From NCBI GenBank assembly GCA_018882965.1, contig VEQY01000009.1:18866-82865 (forward strand): a stretch of 64,000 nucleotides of DNA. Direction: 5' to 3'. The position numbers and the translations under genes are program-made. Below the pieces are notes generated by a model. That model saw nothing but the letters and a program-made list of their open reading frames with translations, ran no database searches and was not told the origin of the DNA. Source of the DNA: Mycobacterium sp. Its GTDB lineage: Bacteria > Actinomycetota > Actinomycetes > Mycobacteriales > Mycobacteriaceae. Each line of letters opens with the position of its first letter. Position 1 is the first letter of the stretch. Below, piece by piece: positions 1-8,154 of this stretch.

Positions 1-680
1 GGGTGCTCAAAGCCACCTCCCGGATGGGCGAGGAGATCGACTCGCTTGCCGACGCGGTCAACTTCGGCGTGGCACCGGCTTTCATCGTCTACTCGCTGCT
101 GCTCCCGCACTCCCGGGTCGGTTGGATCGTCGTGCTGCTCTACGCGGTGTGCATCGTGCTCCGACTGGCCCGCTACAACGCCCTGCTGGGCGCCGACCTC
201 CCCGCTTACACCAAGGACTACTTCATCGGGATGCCCGCCCCGGCCGGTGCGATCGGCGCGATCGGCCCGCTGGCCGTCAAGATGCAGTTCGGTGGACCCT
301 GGTGGGACACCACCGCGGCTCAGACCGTGGTGATCGTCTGGATGATCGGGGTCTCCCTGCTGGTGGTCAGCCGCATCCCGATGCGCAAGATCCACACCTT
401 CTCGGTGTCGCCGAACATGGTGGCCCCGATGCTCGCCCTGCTCGCCATCGCGACCGCCGCGGCCTTCGTCTTCCCCTACCTGCTGATCCTGGTGATCATC
501 GCGTCCTACGTGTTGCACATCCCGTTCGCGGTGCGCAGCCAGCGCTGGGCCGCCGCGCATCCGGAGTCCTGGAACGACAAACCCCGGCAGCGGCGCGCCG
601 CCCGCCGCGCCACCCGCCGCGCCCAGCATCCGGGCCGCCGTTCGGTGGCCCGGCTGGGACTGCGTAAGCCGGGGGACTGA
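1..680 (+). CDS. pssA: CDP-diacylglycerol--serine O-phosphatidyltransferase, 5' truncated
   Basis: Integral membrane enzyme that transfers a phosphatidyl group from CDP-diacylglycerol to serine, making phosphatidylserine. The window cuts off the N-terminus, so the first complete codon is at base 3. The second half of the CDP-alcohol phosphotransferase signature is visible near the edge: MGEEIDSLAD gives the G-x3-D-x3-D part, with the two metal- and substrate-binding aspartates. Several hydrophobic membrane segments follow, then a basic Arg-rich tail. The stop lies 5 bases before the AAA ATPase gene, the same gene pair as Rv0436c-Rv0435c in M. tuberculosis. The decarboxylase gene psd would be expected upstream, outside the window. 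The family assignment is firm because of the signature and the synteny. Confidence 0.92.
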   Translation, partial: VLKATSRMGEEIDSLADAVNFGVAPAFIVYSLLLPHSRVGWIVVLLYAVCIVLRLARYNALLGADLPAYTKDYFIGMPAPAGAIGAIGPLAVKMQFGGPWWDTTAAQTVVIVWMIGVSLLVVSRIPMRKIHTFSVSPNMVAPMLALLAIATAAAFVFPYLLILVIIASYVLHIPFAVRSQRWAAAHPESWNDKPRQRRAARRATRRAQHPGRRSVARLGLRKPGD

Positions 681-685
681 CGCTC

Positions 686-2860
686 GTGCCCGAGTCCACC
701 ACGACCCTCAGCCTCACGGCGCGGCTGAACACCGCGGCCCTGGACTCGCGTCGCGGCGTGGTGCGCCTGCACCCGGAAGCTCTCGCCGCCCTCGGCATCC
801 GGGAGTGGGATGCGGTGTCGCTCATCGGTTCCCGCACCACCGCGGCTGTGGCGGGGCTGGCACCGGCGGGCACGTCCGCGGGCACCGCGCTGCTCGATGA
901 CGTCACGCTCTCCAACGCCGGTCTGCGCGAGGATGCCACCGTCCTGGTCGCGCCGGTGACGGTGTACGGCGCGCGTTCGGTGACCCTGCGGGGTTCGGCG
1001 TTGGCTTCCCGTTCGGTGACGTCGGCGACGCTGCGGCAGGCTCTGCTGGGCAAGGTGATGACGGTCGGCGACACCGTGTCACTTCTCCCCCGCGATCTGG
1101 GTCCGGGCACCTCGACCTCGGCGGCCAGCTCGGCGCTGGCGGCCTCGGTGGGGATCACCTGGACCTCCGAACTCCTGACCGTGACCGGCACCGACCCGGC
1201 CGGCCCGGTCTCGGTCCAACCCAATTCCTCGGTCGGCTGGGGCGACGGCCCGGTGCCGAACGGTTCGACGGCGGCGGTGAGCCCGCCGACACGCTGGCCC
1301 GAGGTGCCGCAGGTCAGCGTGGACGATCTCAAGGGTCAGCACGTGCAGGCCGGTCGGCTCACCGAGTGGCTCAAGCTCGCGCTGGACGAGCCCGCCCTGC
1401 TGGAGAAGCTCGGCGCCAAACCGAATCTCGGGGTGCTGGTCACCGGACCGGCCGGGGTCGGCAAGGCCACGCTGGTGCGGGCGGTCTGCGCGGGCCGGCG
1501 ACTGGTCGACCTCGACGGCCCCGACACCGGAGCGCTGGCCGCCGACGACCGCCTGCGGGCCGTGAGCCGGGCCGTCTCCGATGTCATGAGCGCGGGCGGT
1601 GTGCTGCTGGTGACGGACATCGACGCACTGCTGCCCACCCCCGCCGAACCGGTGGCCACGATGATCTTGAGCGAGTTGCGCAAGGCCGTGGCCGCGCCCG
1701 GGGTCGCGCTGGTCGCCACCACCCAGCAGCCCGAGTCGGTGGATCCCCGGTTGCGGGCGCCGGACCTCTGCGACCGCGAGCTCGGGCTGAGCCTTCCCGA
1801 CGGAGCGACCCGCAAGGCGCTGCTTGAGGTGCTGCTGCGCGAGGTGCCCGCCGACGATCTCGAGCTGGCCGAAATAGCCGAGCGCACACCCGGTTTCGTC
1901 CGGGCGGATCTCGCCGCTCTGGTCCGGGAGGCGGCGCTGCGGGCCGCCGCGCGCGCCAGCGAGGACGGTAAGCCGCCGGCGCTGACGCAGGAGGATTTCA
2001 CCGGCGCGCTCACGGTGATCCGGCCGCTGTCGAGGTCGGGCACCGAGGAGGTCGCGGTCGGCTCGGTCACCCTCGACGACGTCGGTGACATGGTGGACAC
2101 CAAACAGGCGCTGACCGAAGCCGTGCTGTGGCCGTTGCGACACCCGGACACCTTCGCCCGGCTCGGCGTCGACCCGCCGCGGGGCGTGCTGCTCTACGGC
2201 CCGCCCGGGTGCGGGAAGACCTTCGTGGTGCGCGCACTGGCCAGCTCGGGCCGGCTCAGCGTGCACGCCGTCAAGGGTGCCGAGCTGATGGACAAGTGGG
2301 TCGGCTCCTCGGAGAAGGCGGTCCGCGAATTGTTCCGCAGGGCGCGGGATTCAGCGCCCTCGCTGGTGTTCCTCGACGAGGTGGACGCGTTGGCGCCGCG
2401 GCGCGGTCAGAGCTTCGACTCCGGGGTGACCGACCGGGTCGTGGCCGCTCTGCTCACCGAACTGGACGGTATCGAGCCGCTGCGCGACGTCGTCGTCCTC
2501 GGTGCCACCAACCGTCCCGACCTGATCGACCCGGCGCTGTTGCGGCCCGGTCGTCTGGAGCGGCTGGTCTTCGTCGAGCCGCCCGACGCCGAAGCCCGCC
2601 GCGAGATTCTCAAGACCGCCGCCAAATCCGTGCCGCTGAGCGCGGAGGTCGACCTCAGCGCGCTGGCGACCGAGTTGGAGGGCTACAGCGCGGCGGATTG
2701 CGTCGCGCTGCTGCGGGAGGCGGCACTGACCGCGATGCGACGCTCGATCGACGCCGCCGACGTGACCGCCGCCGACGTTCAAGCGGCCCGCACTGCGGTG
2801 CGGCCGTCACTGGATCCGGTCCAGGTGCAGTCGCTGCGGGCCTTCGCGGCCGAACGCTGA
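686..2860 (+). CDS. CDC48/VCP-like tandem AAA+ ATPase (Rv0435c-type)
   Basis: A 724-residue protein with an N-terminal double-psi-barrel-like region and two AAA modules, as in archaeal VAT and eukaryotic p97. Such proteins unfold or extract protein substrates in the cytoplasm. The second module is canonical: Walker A GPPGCGKT at residues 505-512, Walker B LDE at 563-565, and an arginine-rich sensor region DPALLRPGRLERL. The first module is degenerate: its Walker A is GPAGVGKAT at 254-262, with Ala where Thr or Ser normally binds Mg, and its Walker B reads VTDID at 309-313, with no catalytic Glu. Only the second ring is therefore likely to hydrolyse ATP. Start GTG at 686 lies 5 bases after pssA, so the two genes are probably co-transcribed. 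The physiological substrate is unknown. Confidence 0.88.
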   Translation: MPESTTTLSLTARLNTAALDSRRGVVRLHPEALAALGIREWDAVSLIGSRTTAAVAGLAPAGTSAGTALLDDVTLSNAGLREDATVLVAPVTVYGARSVTLRGSALASRSVTSATLRQALLGKVMTVGDTVSLLPRDLGPGTSTSAASSALAASVGITWTSELLTVTGTDPAGPVSVQPNSSVGWGDGPVPNGSTAAVSPPTRWPEVPQVSVDDLKGQHVQAGRLTEWLKLALDEPALLEKLGAKPNLGVLVTGPAGVGKATLVRAVCAGRRLVDLDGPDTGALAADDRLRAVSRAVSDVMSAGGVLLVTDIDALLPTPAEPVATMILSELRKAVAAPGVALVATTQQPESVDPRLRAPDLCDRELGLSLPDGATRKALLEVLLREVPADDLELAEIAERTPGFVRADLAALVREAALRAAARASEDGKPPALTQEDFTGALTVIRPLSRSGTEEVAVGSVTLDDVGDMVDTKQALTEAVLWPLRHPDTFARLGVDPPRGVLLYGPPGCGKTFVVRALASSGRLSVHAVKGAELMDKWVGSSEKAVRELFRRARDSAPSLVFLDEVDALAPRRGQSFDSGVTDRVVAALLTELDGIEPLRDVVVLGATNRPDLIDPALLRPGRLERLVFVEPPDAEARREILKTAAKSVPLSAEVDLSALATELEGYSAADCVALLREAALTAMRRSIDAADVTAADVQAARTAVRPSLDPVQVQSLRAFAAER

Positions 2861-2867
2861 GTCGCGC

Positions 2868-3503
2868 TCACTCCTCGGAGAGCTGAAACTCCACCATCGC
2901 GGTGACGGTCTCGATGGCCTCACACAGCGCGTCGACGCGGGCGGCCAGCGTCGGTGCCGCCAGGACCGCGTAGCGGTCGGCCTGCCCCATCGGAATCCGC
3001 GCCGCGAGAGCGAACAGGTGACGGGACGGATCGTCGGCGGTCTCCGCGTCGACGGCGAGGGCATCGGATCTGAGCCGCCCGCCGGCCGCCTCGGCAACCC
3101 GCCCGTAGAGGGCCAGGATGCGGTCCACCACGTCGCCGATCTGCTCGGGCCCGACCGGTGGTCCGGTCTCGTCCGGCCAGGCCTCGATGACCGCGCAGGG
3201 ATAGGGGTCGTCGGGGAGCCACTGCCGGACCCGAATCCGCTCGCCGACTGTGGCGACGAGCTGATACAGGCCCGTGCCGAGGTCGGCGCACTCGGTGATC
3301 CGCGCCAGCGCGCCCACGTCGCTGCGCACGTCGCCTCCGCCGACCTCGCTGCCCTGGCTGATCATGACCACACCGAACGTCGGCTCCGATGCGGCCAGAC
3401 AATCCTGGACGAGCTGGGAATAGCGCGGTTCGAAGATCCGCAGCGGCAGCGTCTCGCCGGGCAGCATCGCCGACTGCAGGGGGAACATCGGGCGGGCGGT
3501 CAT
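2868..3503 (-). CDS. LON substrate-binding domain protein (Rv0434-type)
   Basis: A 211-residue stand-alone version of the N-terminal LON domain of Lon protease. The N-terminus MFPLQSAMLPGETLPLRIFEPRY is typical of the family and gives the fold its name; no ATPase or peptidase domain is present. Such proteins are thought to bind polypeptides, but the role in mycobacteria is not established. It converges with the AAA ATPase gene with only 7 bases between stops and lies 3 bases downstream of a lipoprotein gene on the same strand. The whole run from virR down to this gene is closely packed and may be one transcript. The family call is secure; a proteolysis-related role is inference. Confidence 0.85.
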   Translation of the reverse strand: MTARPMFPLQSAMLPGETLPLRIFEPRYSQLVQDCLAASEPTFGVVMISQGSEVGGGDVRSDVGALARITECADLGTGLYQLVATVGERIRVRQWLPDDPYPCAVIEAWPDETGPPVGPEQIGDVVDRILALYGRVAEAAGGRLRSDALAVDAETADDPSRHLFALAARIPMGQADRYAVLAAPTLAARVDALCEAIETVTAMVEFQLSEE

Positions 3504-3506
3504 TCT

Positions 3507-3848
3507 CTAGCGGATACCTCCGGTGATGACGTCACGCACCGGTGCACTGGGGTCGGCGAAGGTGCACAGGGCCGTGGCCACTCCCACCCACACTTCGGGA
3601 TTCATCGCGATGATCTCGTTGCCGTCCTCGGCGATCGCGGTGATGACGTCCTGCCGCTCAGGATTCTTCATGCCCATGAACTGGCGGCAGGTGGTGGACA
3701 ACAGCTCACCGACGGCAACGCTGCGGCCACCCTCGCCGGGGGTCGCCACCGGTGTGCCCGGGATCGCCCTGCTGCAGCCGCCCGCCACCAGCACCGCCAC
3801 CGCAGCGACCGCGGCTGCCGCCCACCGGTAAACCGTCATCGTCATCAC
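3507..3848 (-). CDS. small putative lipoprotein, function unknown
   Basis: A 113-residue exported lipoprotein candidate. A hydrophobic signal region runs from about residue 7 to 24 and ends in a lipobox-like VAGGC, placing the acylated Cys at about residue 25. The mature part is short and has two further cysteines (TCRQFMG and ALCTF), which could pair. I do not recognise it as a named family. Three possible starts lie close together: GTG at 3848, ATG at 3845 and ATG at 3839. The gene abuts the stop of the upstream YbdK-type ligase with no gap and ends 3 bases before the LON-domain gene, so it is very probably translated from the same mRNA. No H37Rv counterpart at this position comes to mind. 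Confidence 0.7.
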   Translation of the reverse strand: MMTMTVYRWAAAAVAAVAVLVAGGCSRAIPGTPVATPGEGGRSVAVGELLSTTCRQFMGMKNPERQDVITAIAEDGNEIIAMNPEVWVGVATALCTFADPSAPVRDVITGGIR

Positions 3849-4976
3849 CTACAGTTCCAGCTCGCCGACCAGGGCGTCGACGACCGCGTGCAGGTCCGCG
3901 CTCTGCGCGGCCACCCGGCGCTGGCGTTGATAGGACGCGCCGCGACGGGGAATCTCGGCGACCAGCGCCAACTCCTCGGCGCAGTCGAGCATGGCGGCCA
4001 CCGGTGTCAGCCGGTCGAGCACATCGTCGAGATCGTCGGTCACCAGCCGCTCGCTGCTGTCGGCATCGAGGATGACGATCGCATCCAGCCCGTAGCGCGA
4101 GGCTCGCCACTTGTTCTCCTGAACGTGCCACGGCGGCATCACCGGTAGCTGTTCGCCGGCTTCAAGCCGGTTGTCCAGGTCGACGATCAGGCAGTGGGTC
4201 AAAGCCACCAGCGCGGAGAGCTCGCGCAGGTTCGAGACACCGTCGCACACCCGCACCTCGACGGTGCCGAGGTGCGGCGAAGGTCTGATATCCCAACGAA
4301 TTTCGTTGATGTGATCGATGATGCCGGTTTTCTTCTGGTCGTGCACGAAACCTTCGAACTCATGCCACGTCTGGAACTGGAACGGCAGCCCGGCCGTCGG
4401 CAGCTGCTGGAACATCATCGCCCGGTTACTGGCATACCCGGTATCCGCACCCGCCCAGAACGGAGAGGACGCCGACAGCGCCAGCAGGTGGGGGTAATGG
4501 TTGAGCAGCGAGGAGATGATCGGCATTACCTTGTGCGCCGAGGAGATGCCGACATGTACGTGCACACCCCAGATCAGCATCTGGCGACCCCACCACTGGG
4601 TGCGCTTGATCAACTCGGCGTAGCGCGGCGCGTCGGTGAGCTGTTGGGAAGACCACTGAGCGAAGGGATGCGTACCCGCGCAGAACAGTTCCATCCCGCG
4701 ATCGTGGACGACCTCGCGCACCGTGGTCAGCGTCGAGTGCAGGTCGTCCATCGCCTCGGCAACCGTGTCGCACACTCCGGTGACCACTTCGACGGTGTTG
4801 CGCAGCAGTTCGGGGTGCACGTGCGGCGTCCCGCCGATCTCGGCGATCACCGTGGCGGCCTCATTGCTCAACTCGCCGGTCTGAGAGTCGACGAGCGCGA
4901 ATTCCCACTCGACTCCGAGCGTGGGCCGCGGCGAGCCGGTGAAGTCGATCCGCCCGGCCGGGCGGCTATCGGTCAC
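3849..4976 (-). CDS. carboxylate-amine ligase, YbdK/GCS2 family (Rv0433-type)
   Basis: A 375-residue protein of the glutamate-cysteine ligase type 2 family, the length expected for YbdK-type enzymes. The N-terminus has the family hallmark [12 protein letters not shown], whose acidic residues bind metal and substrate. HVHVGI in the middle and [16 protein letters not shown] further on are also characteristic. E. coli YbdK has weak gamma-glutamylcysteine synthetase activity; mycobacteria use mycothiol rather than glutathione, so the real substrate here is unknown. The GTG start overlaps the sodC stop by 4 bases (GTGA), indicating translational coupling with the superoxide dismutase and a possible link to redox stress, which is an inference from context only. 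Confidence 0.87.
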   Translation of the reverse strand: MTDSRPAGRIDFTGSPRPTLGVEWEFALVDSQTGELSNEAATVIAEIGGTPHVHPELLRNTVEVVTGVCDTVAEAMDDLHSTLTTVREVVHDRGMELFCAGTHPFAQWSSQQLTDAPRYAELIKRTQWWGRQMLIWGVHVHVGISSAHKVMPIISSLLNHYPHLLALSASSPFWAGADTGYASNRAMMFQQLPTAGLPFQFQTWHEFEGFVHDQKKTGIIDHINEIRWDIRPSPHLGTVEVRVCDGVSNLRELSALVALTHCLIVDLDNRLEAGEQLPVMPPWHVQENKWRASRYGLDAIVILDADSSERLVTDDLDDVLDRLTPVAAMLDCAEELALVAEIPRRGASYQRQRRVAAQSADLHAVVDALVGELEL

Positions 4977-5692
4977 CCCGCCCCGATGACACCGCAGGCG
5001 ACGCGCTTGCCGGCATCCCCGGTGGCCAGGGTGATCTCGTCGGGCGGCGGGGCCCCGTTGATCTGCTGGTAACGGTCCGGCGGGATGTTGGCGAAGTTAT
5101 CCGCGTTCTCGTGAATGATGATCGCGGTGCCCGCCCCGGCGGTGAGCTCCTCTTTGGTGAAGGCCGACGTGGTGGTCACCAGCAGCGCGGATCCGTCCGG
5201 ACGGACCTGCAGAGAACTGAGGTCGCCGCCGTGTCCGGGGTGACCGGGCGCACCGGCTCCCTGGAAGTGCCCGCCCGCGGAAAGGAAGTCCCCCGGAGCC
5301 CCGCCGGTCGGCGCCACGGAGTTGGCCTCGCACTTGCCGACGGCATGGATGTGCATCCCGTGCATGCCGGGGCTGAGCTGGCCGGGCGAAGTGGTCTGCA
5401 CCGTCACGGTGGCCACGCCGTCGGCGAACTCGATCGTGGCCGCGGCGACCTGGCTCCCGTCGGCGGCGTTGATCTGGACACTGAGGGTGTCGGCTGGCTC
5501 GGCGGCGGCCGGTTCGGCGGCGGCGCCGCGGGCCTCGGCCAGCGCCGGCGGCGGCGCGGAACCGGTCCAGACCGGGGGGGTGGTCCCGGGCGTGGTGGCT
5601 ACCGGCTCGTAGGGCGAGCAGGCGCTCAGGCAAGCAACGAGGAGTGCTGCAGGCAGCGCCGGAAGCGCGGCCCGAAGTGTGGGCGTGGACAT
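4973..5692 (-). CDS. sodC: periplasmic Cu/Zn superoxide dismutase, lipoprotein
   Basis: A 239-residue SodC that dismutates superoxide at the cell envelope. The N-terminus is a lipoprotein signal ending in LSAC, so the enzyme is expected to be membrane-anchored, followed by a Pro/Ala-rich linker. Copper ligands are visible in [11 protein letters not shown], in AGGHF and in [11 protein letters not shown]. The disulfide cysteines are in GKCEAN and RVACGVIG. The loop GHPGHGGD contains His and Asp residues at the usual zinc positions; my recollection of M. tuberculosis SodC is that this loop lacks one of the His residues and binds no zinc. The gene is coupled to the downstream ligase by a 4-base overlap and follows virR by 10 bases. 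Confidence 0.93.
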   Translation of the reverse strand: MSTPTLRAALPALPAALLVACLSACSPYEPVATTPGTTPPVWTGSAPPPALAEARGAAAEPAAAEPADTLSVQINAADGSQVAAATIEFADGVATVTVQTTSPGQLSPGMHGMHIHAVGKCEANSVAPTGGAPGDFLSAGGHFQGAGAPGHPGHGGDLSSLQVRPDGSALLVTTTSAFTKEELTAGAGTAIIIHENADNFANIPPDRYQQINGAPPPDEITLATGDAGKRVACGVIGAG

Positions 5693-5702
5693 GCCCGTGA
5701 GC

Positions 5703-6197
5703 CTATCCGGTCACGAGCACGATGACGCCCGGCGGTTGCTCGGCGATCCCGGGCAGCCGAGGCTGCACCGGTGCCTCGATCACCTGGCCCACCGCCTCGG
5801 CGGCAGCCTGCTCGCCGTCGGCGGCGCCGTAGTACACCGTGGTGGAGGGCACCCCGGCAGCCTCGGCCGCCGCCGCGACGTCGGCCGCTCCGCCCGCGCC
5901 GGCCGCCGCGCTGGGCACCGACTCGGTGACGTTCCAGCCCGCCTCCCGCAGCCTGTCCGAAACCCTCCCGGCCGCGGCCTCGTCCCCGGCGATGCCGTAG
6001 ACCCGGACATCGGCGCGGGGCACGGGGTTCGTCGTCGTCGTGGTCATGTTCGGCGGGGCCCCTTCGGAGCCGGTGGAGTTGTCGCCCGAATTCATGGCCT
6101 GGAATCCGACCAGCAGGAAGATCAGCCCCAGAAAGAGCAGCACCATCACCATGGCCCGCAGCGGCAGCCCGGTCGAATCGGGAACGCGATCGCTCAT
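5703..6197 (-). CDS. virR: VirR-like LytR_C domain envelope protein (Rv0431-type)
   Basis: A 164-residue membrane-anchored protein. One transmembrane helix lies at about residues 12-34 ([18 protein letters not shown]), followed by a low-complexity linker with a run of five threonines, then a C-terminal LytR_C-type domain with [10 protein letters not shown] and repeated Ala-rich segments. In M. tuberculosis VirR binds the cell wall and restrains extracellular vesicle release. The start was set at the ATG at 6197 because MSDRVPDS then gives exactly 164 residues, the length I recall for Rv0431; upstream reading-frame sequence is Arg/Pro-rich and unlike protein. It sits between the DUF3263 gene and sodC, the same order as Rv0430-Rv0432. 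Confidence 0.85.
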   Translation of the reverse strand: MSDRVPDSTGLPLRAMVMVLLFLGLIFLLVGFQAMNSGDNSTGSEGAPPNMTTTTTNPVPRADVRVYGIAGDEAAAGRVSDRLREAGWNVTESVPSAAAGAGGAADVAAAAEAAGVPSTTVYYGAADGEQAAAEAVGQVIEAPVQPRLPGIAEQPPGVIVLVTG

Positions 6198-6219
6198 CCG
6201 GCCATCCCTAACCGGGTGA

Positions 6220-6528
6220 TCAGGGAACCTCGAAGCCCAGGCGGCGCGCGGCGCGGGCCTTCTGGCGGCTCGCCCGTAGCCGGCGGAGCCGTTTGACCAG
6301 CATCGGATCGGCCGCAAGCGCCTCCGGCCGGTCCACCAGGGTGTTGAGCACCTGGTAATACCGCGTTGCCGACATGGCGAACAACTCCTTGATGGCTTCC
6401 TCTTTGGCCCCGGCGTACTTCCACCACTGCCGCTCGAAGGCGAGGATGTCGTATTCGCGGCGGGTCAGGCCATCGGGCAATTCGGCGTCGTCGAGCGAGC
6501 GTTCGGCCCGTGCCATGGCGCCGTCCAT
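6220..6528 (-). CDS. DUF3263 family protein (Rv0430-type)
   Basis: A 102-residue, strongly conserved actinobacterial protein. The core [16 protein letters not shown] followed by [13 protein letters not shown] and [11 protein letters not shown] is the DUF3263 signature and looks like a small helix-turn-helix fold; the basic C-terminus with [18 protein letters not shown] could contact nucleic acid. A DNA-binding role is inference. The ATG at 6528 (MDGAMARAE) was chosen because it gives the 102 residues I recall for Rv0430; a longer reading starting at 6582 would run through a set of tandem DNA repeats that look regulatory. The gene is transcribed away from def and is the first of the run virR-sodC-ligase-lipoprotein-LON. 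Confidence 0.85.
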   Translation of the reverse strand: MDGAMARAERSLDDAELPDGLTRREYDILAFERQWWKYAGAKEEAIKELFAMSATRYYQVLNTLVDRPEALAADPMLVKRLRRLRASRQKARAARRLGFEVP

Positions 6529-6558
6529 TCGATCCGTGGACCCTTTCCGGAAAACCGC

Positions 6559-6636
6559 TCCGACGTCATCCTCCGACGTCATCCTTCGACATCATGCTTC
6601 ATCATCAGGCCCTGACGCCGCGCTGCGACGTCACGC
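6559..6636. repeat. 13-bp tandem repeats between the DUF3263 gene and def
   Basis: Two identical 13-base units TCCGACGTCATCC at 6559-6571 and 6572-6584 are followed directly by a diverged third unit TTCGACATCATGC at 6585-6597. A fourth related copy TGCGACGTCACGC lies at 6624-6636. The core GACGTC is palindromic. The array fills the divergent intergenic region upstream of two genes, which is where operators or activator sites are expected. It may bind a regulator of either or both genes; no known regulon motif is claimed. Confidence 0.6.
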
Positions 6637-6727
6637 TGCACCCGACATTGAATCACGCCGGAATCGGAAGCGACGGCACCCAACCCCGCGCGTCGGCTCA
6701 GTGGAGCGTGGCGCTAACTTGCCGGTC

Positions 6728-7321
6728 ATGGCAGTTCGACCCATTGTGATCCTCGGCGATCCCGTCCTACACACCCCGACGACGCCGGTCAGCGTGGGGG
6801 ACGACGGGTCGCTGCCACCGGAGCTGGGCGAGCTGATCACCGACATGTACGACACCATGAACGCCGCGAACGGAGTGGGACTGGCAGCCAACCAGATCGG
6901 GGTGGGTCTGCGGGTGTTCGTCTACGACTGCGCGGCCGAACGCGGCACCACGACACGCCGCCGTGGTGTGGTGGTCAACCCCGTGCTGACGACCTCGGAG
7001 GTACCCGAGACGATGCCTGATCCCGAGACCGACGACGAAGGGTGTCTGTCGGTGCCGGGCGAGTCCTTCCCCTGCGGGCGCGCGCAATGGGCTCAGGTCA
7101 CTGGACTGGACGCTGAGGGTGCGCCCGTCACGCTGGAGGGCACCGGGCTGTTCGCCCGGATGCTCCAGCACGAAACGGGTCACCTCGACGGAGTTCTCTA
7201 CGTGGACCGGCTGATCGGTCGGCACGCCCGCGCGGCACGACGCGCGATCAAGGCGCATGGATGGGGGGTGCCCGGGCTGTCATGGACACCGGGCACCGTG
7301 GCCGATCCGTTCGGGCACTAG
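6728..7321 (+). CDS. def: peptide deformylase
   Basis: A 197-residue metallohydrolase that removes the formyl group from the N-terminal methionine of new proteins. All three family motifs are visible: [10 protein letters not shown] (motif 1), EGCLSVPGE (motif 2, with the metal-ligand Cys) and QHETGHLDG (motif 3, HExxH with two metal-ligand His and the catalytic Glu). The start ATG at 6728 gives 197 residues, the length I recall for the M. tuberculosis enzyme. Downstream, xthA begins 2 bases after the stop, so the two are probably one transcript. The H37Rv gene between them (Rv0428c) is absent here. Confidence 0.95.
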   Translation: MAVRPIVILGDPVLHTPTTPVSVGDDGSLPPELGELITDMYDTMNAANGVGLAANQIGVGLRVFVYDCAAERGTTTRRRGVVVNPVLTTSEVPETMPDPETDDEGCLSVPGESFPCGRAQWAQVTGLDAEGAPVTLEGTGLFARMLQHETGHLDGVLYVDRLIGRHARAARRAIKAHGWGVPGLSWTPGTVADPFGH

Positions 7322-7323
7322 TC

Positions 7324-8154
7324 GTGACCGGCACGCTGCGGGTGGCGACCTGGAACGTGAATTCAATCCGGGCGCGGGTGCAGCGCGTGGTCGACTGGCT
7401 TACCCGGGCCGAGATCGACGTGCTGGCGATGCAGGAGACCAAGTGTTCCGACACCCAATTCCCGGCCATGCCCTTCCTGGCCGCGGGCTACGAGGTGGCG
7501 CACTGCGGGTACGACCAGTGGAACGGGGTGGCCATCGCCTCGCGGGTCGGCCTCGCGGATGTGCAACACGATTTCGAGGGTCAGCCCACCTGGAGCCGGG
7601 ACGGATCGGCGGCCCGCTCCGAGGCCCGCGCGCTGGGTGCTACCTGCGCGGGAATCCGGGTGTGGAGCCTCTACGTGCCCAACGGTCGGTCGCTGGACGA
7701 TCCGCACTACCGGTACAAACTCCAATGGCTTGCCGCCCTGCGGGATACCGCGCACTCTTGGCTGCAGCACGATCCGCAGGCGCCGATTGCGCTGACCGGT
7801 GACTGGAATGTCGCGCCGACCGACGAGGATGTGTGGGACGTGGATTTCTTCCGCGACAGCACCCACGTCAGCGAGCCCGAGCGCGCGGCCTTCGACGCGA
7901 TCGAGACCGGTTTCCCCGACGTCGTGCGGCCCTTCACCCCCGGACCCGGGGTCTACACCTACTGGGACTACACCCAGCTGCGCTTCGCCAAGCGGCAGGG
8001 CATGCGGATCGACCACATCCTGGCCTCACCGGCACTGGCCCGGCGCGTCCGCAACGCCGAGATCGTCCGCGACGAGCGTAAGGGTGGCAAGACCAGAATC
8101 GGCTCACCGAGCGATCACGCTCCGGTGCTCATCGACGTTGATCCGGCTCACTGA
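7324..8154 (+). CDS. xthA: exodeoxyribonuclease III / AP endonuclease
   Basis: A 276-residue base-excision repair nuclease of the EEP superfamily. It cuts at abasic sites and degrades 3' ends. Motifs: RVATWNVNSIRAR at the N-terminus, AMQETKC with the metal-binding Glu, LYVPNGR, ALTGDWNVAPTD with the catalytic Asp and Asn, MRIDHILAS, and the terminal SDHAPVLIDV with the catalytic Asp-His. The GTG at 7324, directly after the def stop, puts the conserved RVATWN at the usual distance from the N-terminus. The 3' end overlaps the convergent MDR gene by 26 bases. Confidence 0.92.
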   Translation: MTGTLRVATWNVNSIRARVQRVVDWLTRAEIDVLAMQETKCSDTQFPAMPFLAAGYEVAHCGYDQWNGVAIASRVGLADVQHDFEGQPTWSRDGSAARSEARALGATCAGIRVWSLYVPNGRSLDDPHYRYKLQWLAALRDTAHSWLQHDPQAPIALTGDWNVAPTDEDVWDVDFFRDSTHVSEPERAAFDAIETGFPDVVRPFTPGPGVYTYWDYTQLRFAKRQGMRIDHILASPALARRVRNAEIVRDERKGGKTRIGSPSDHAPVLIDVDPAH

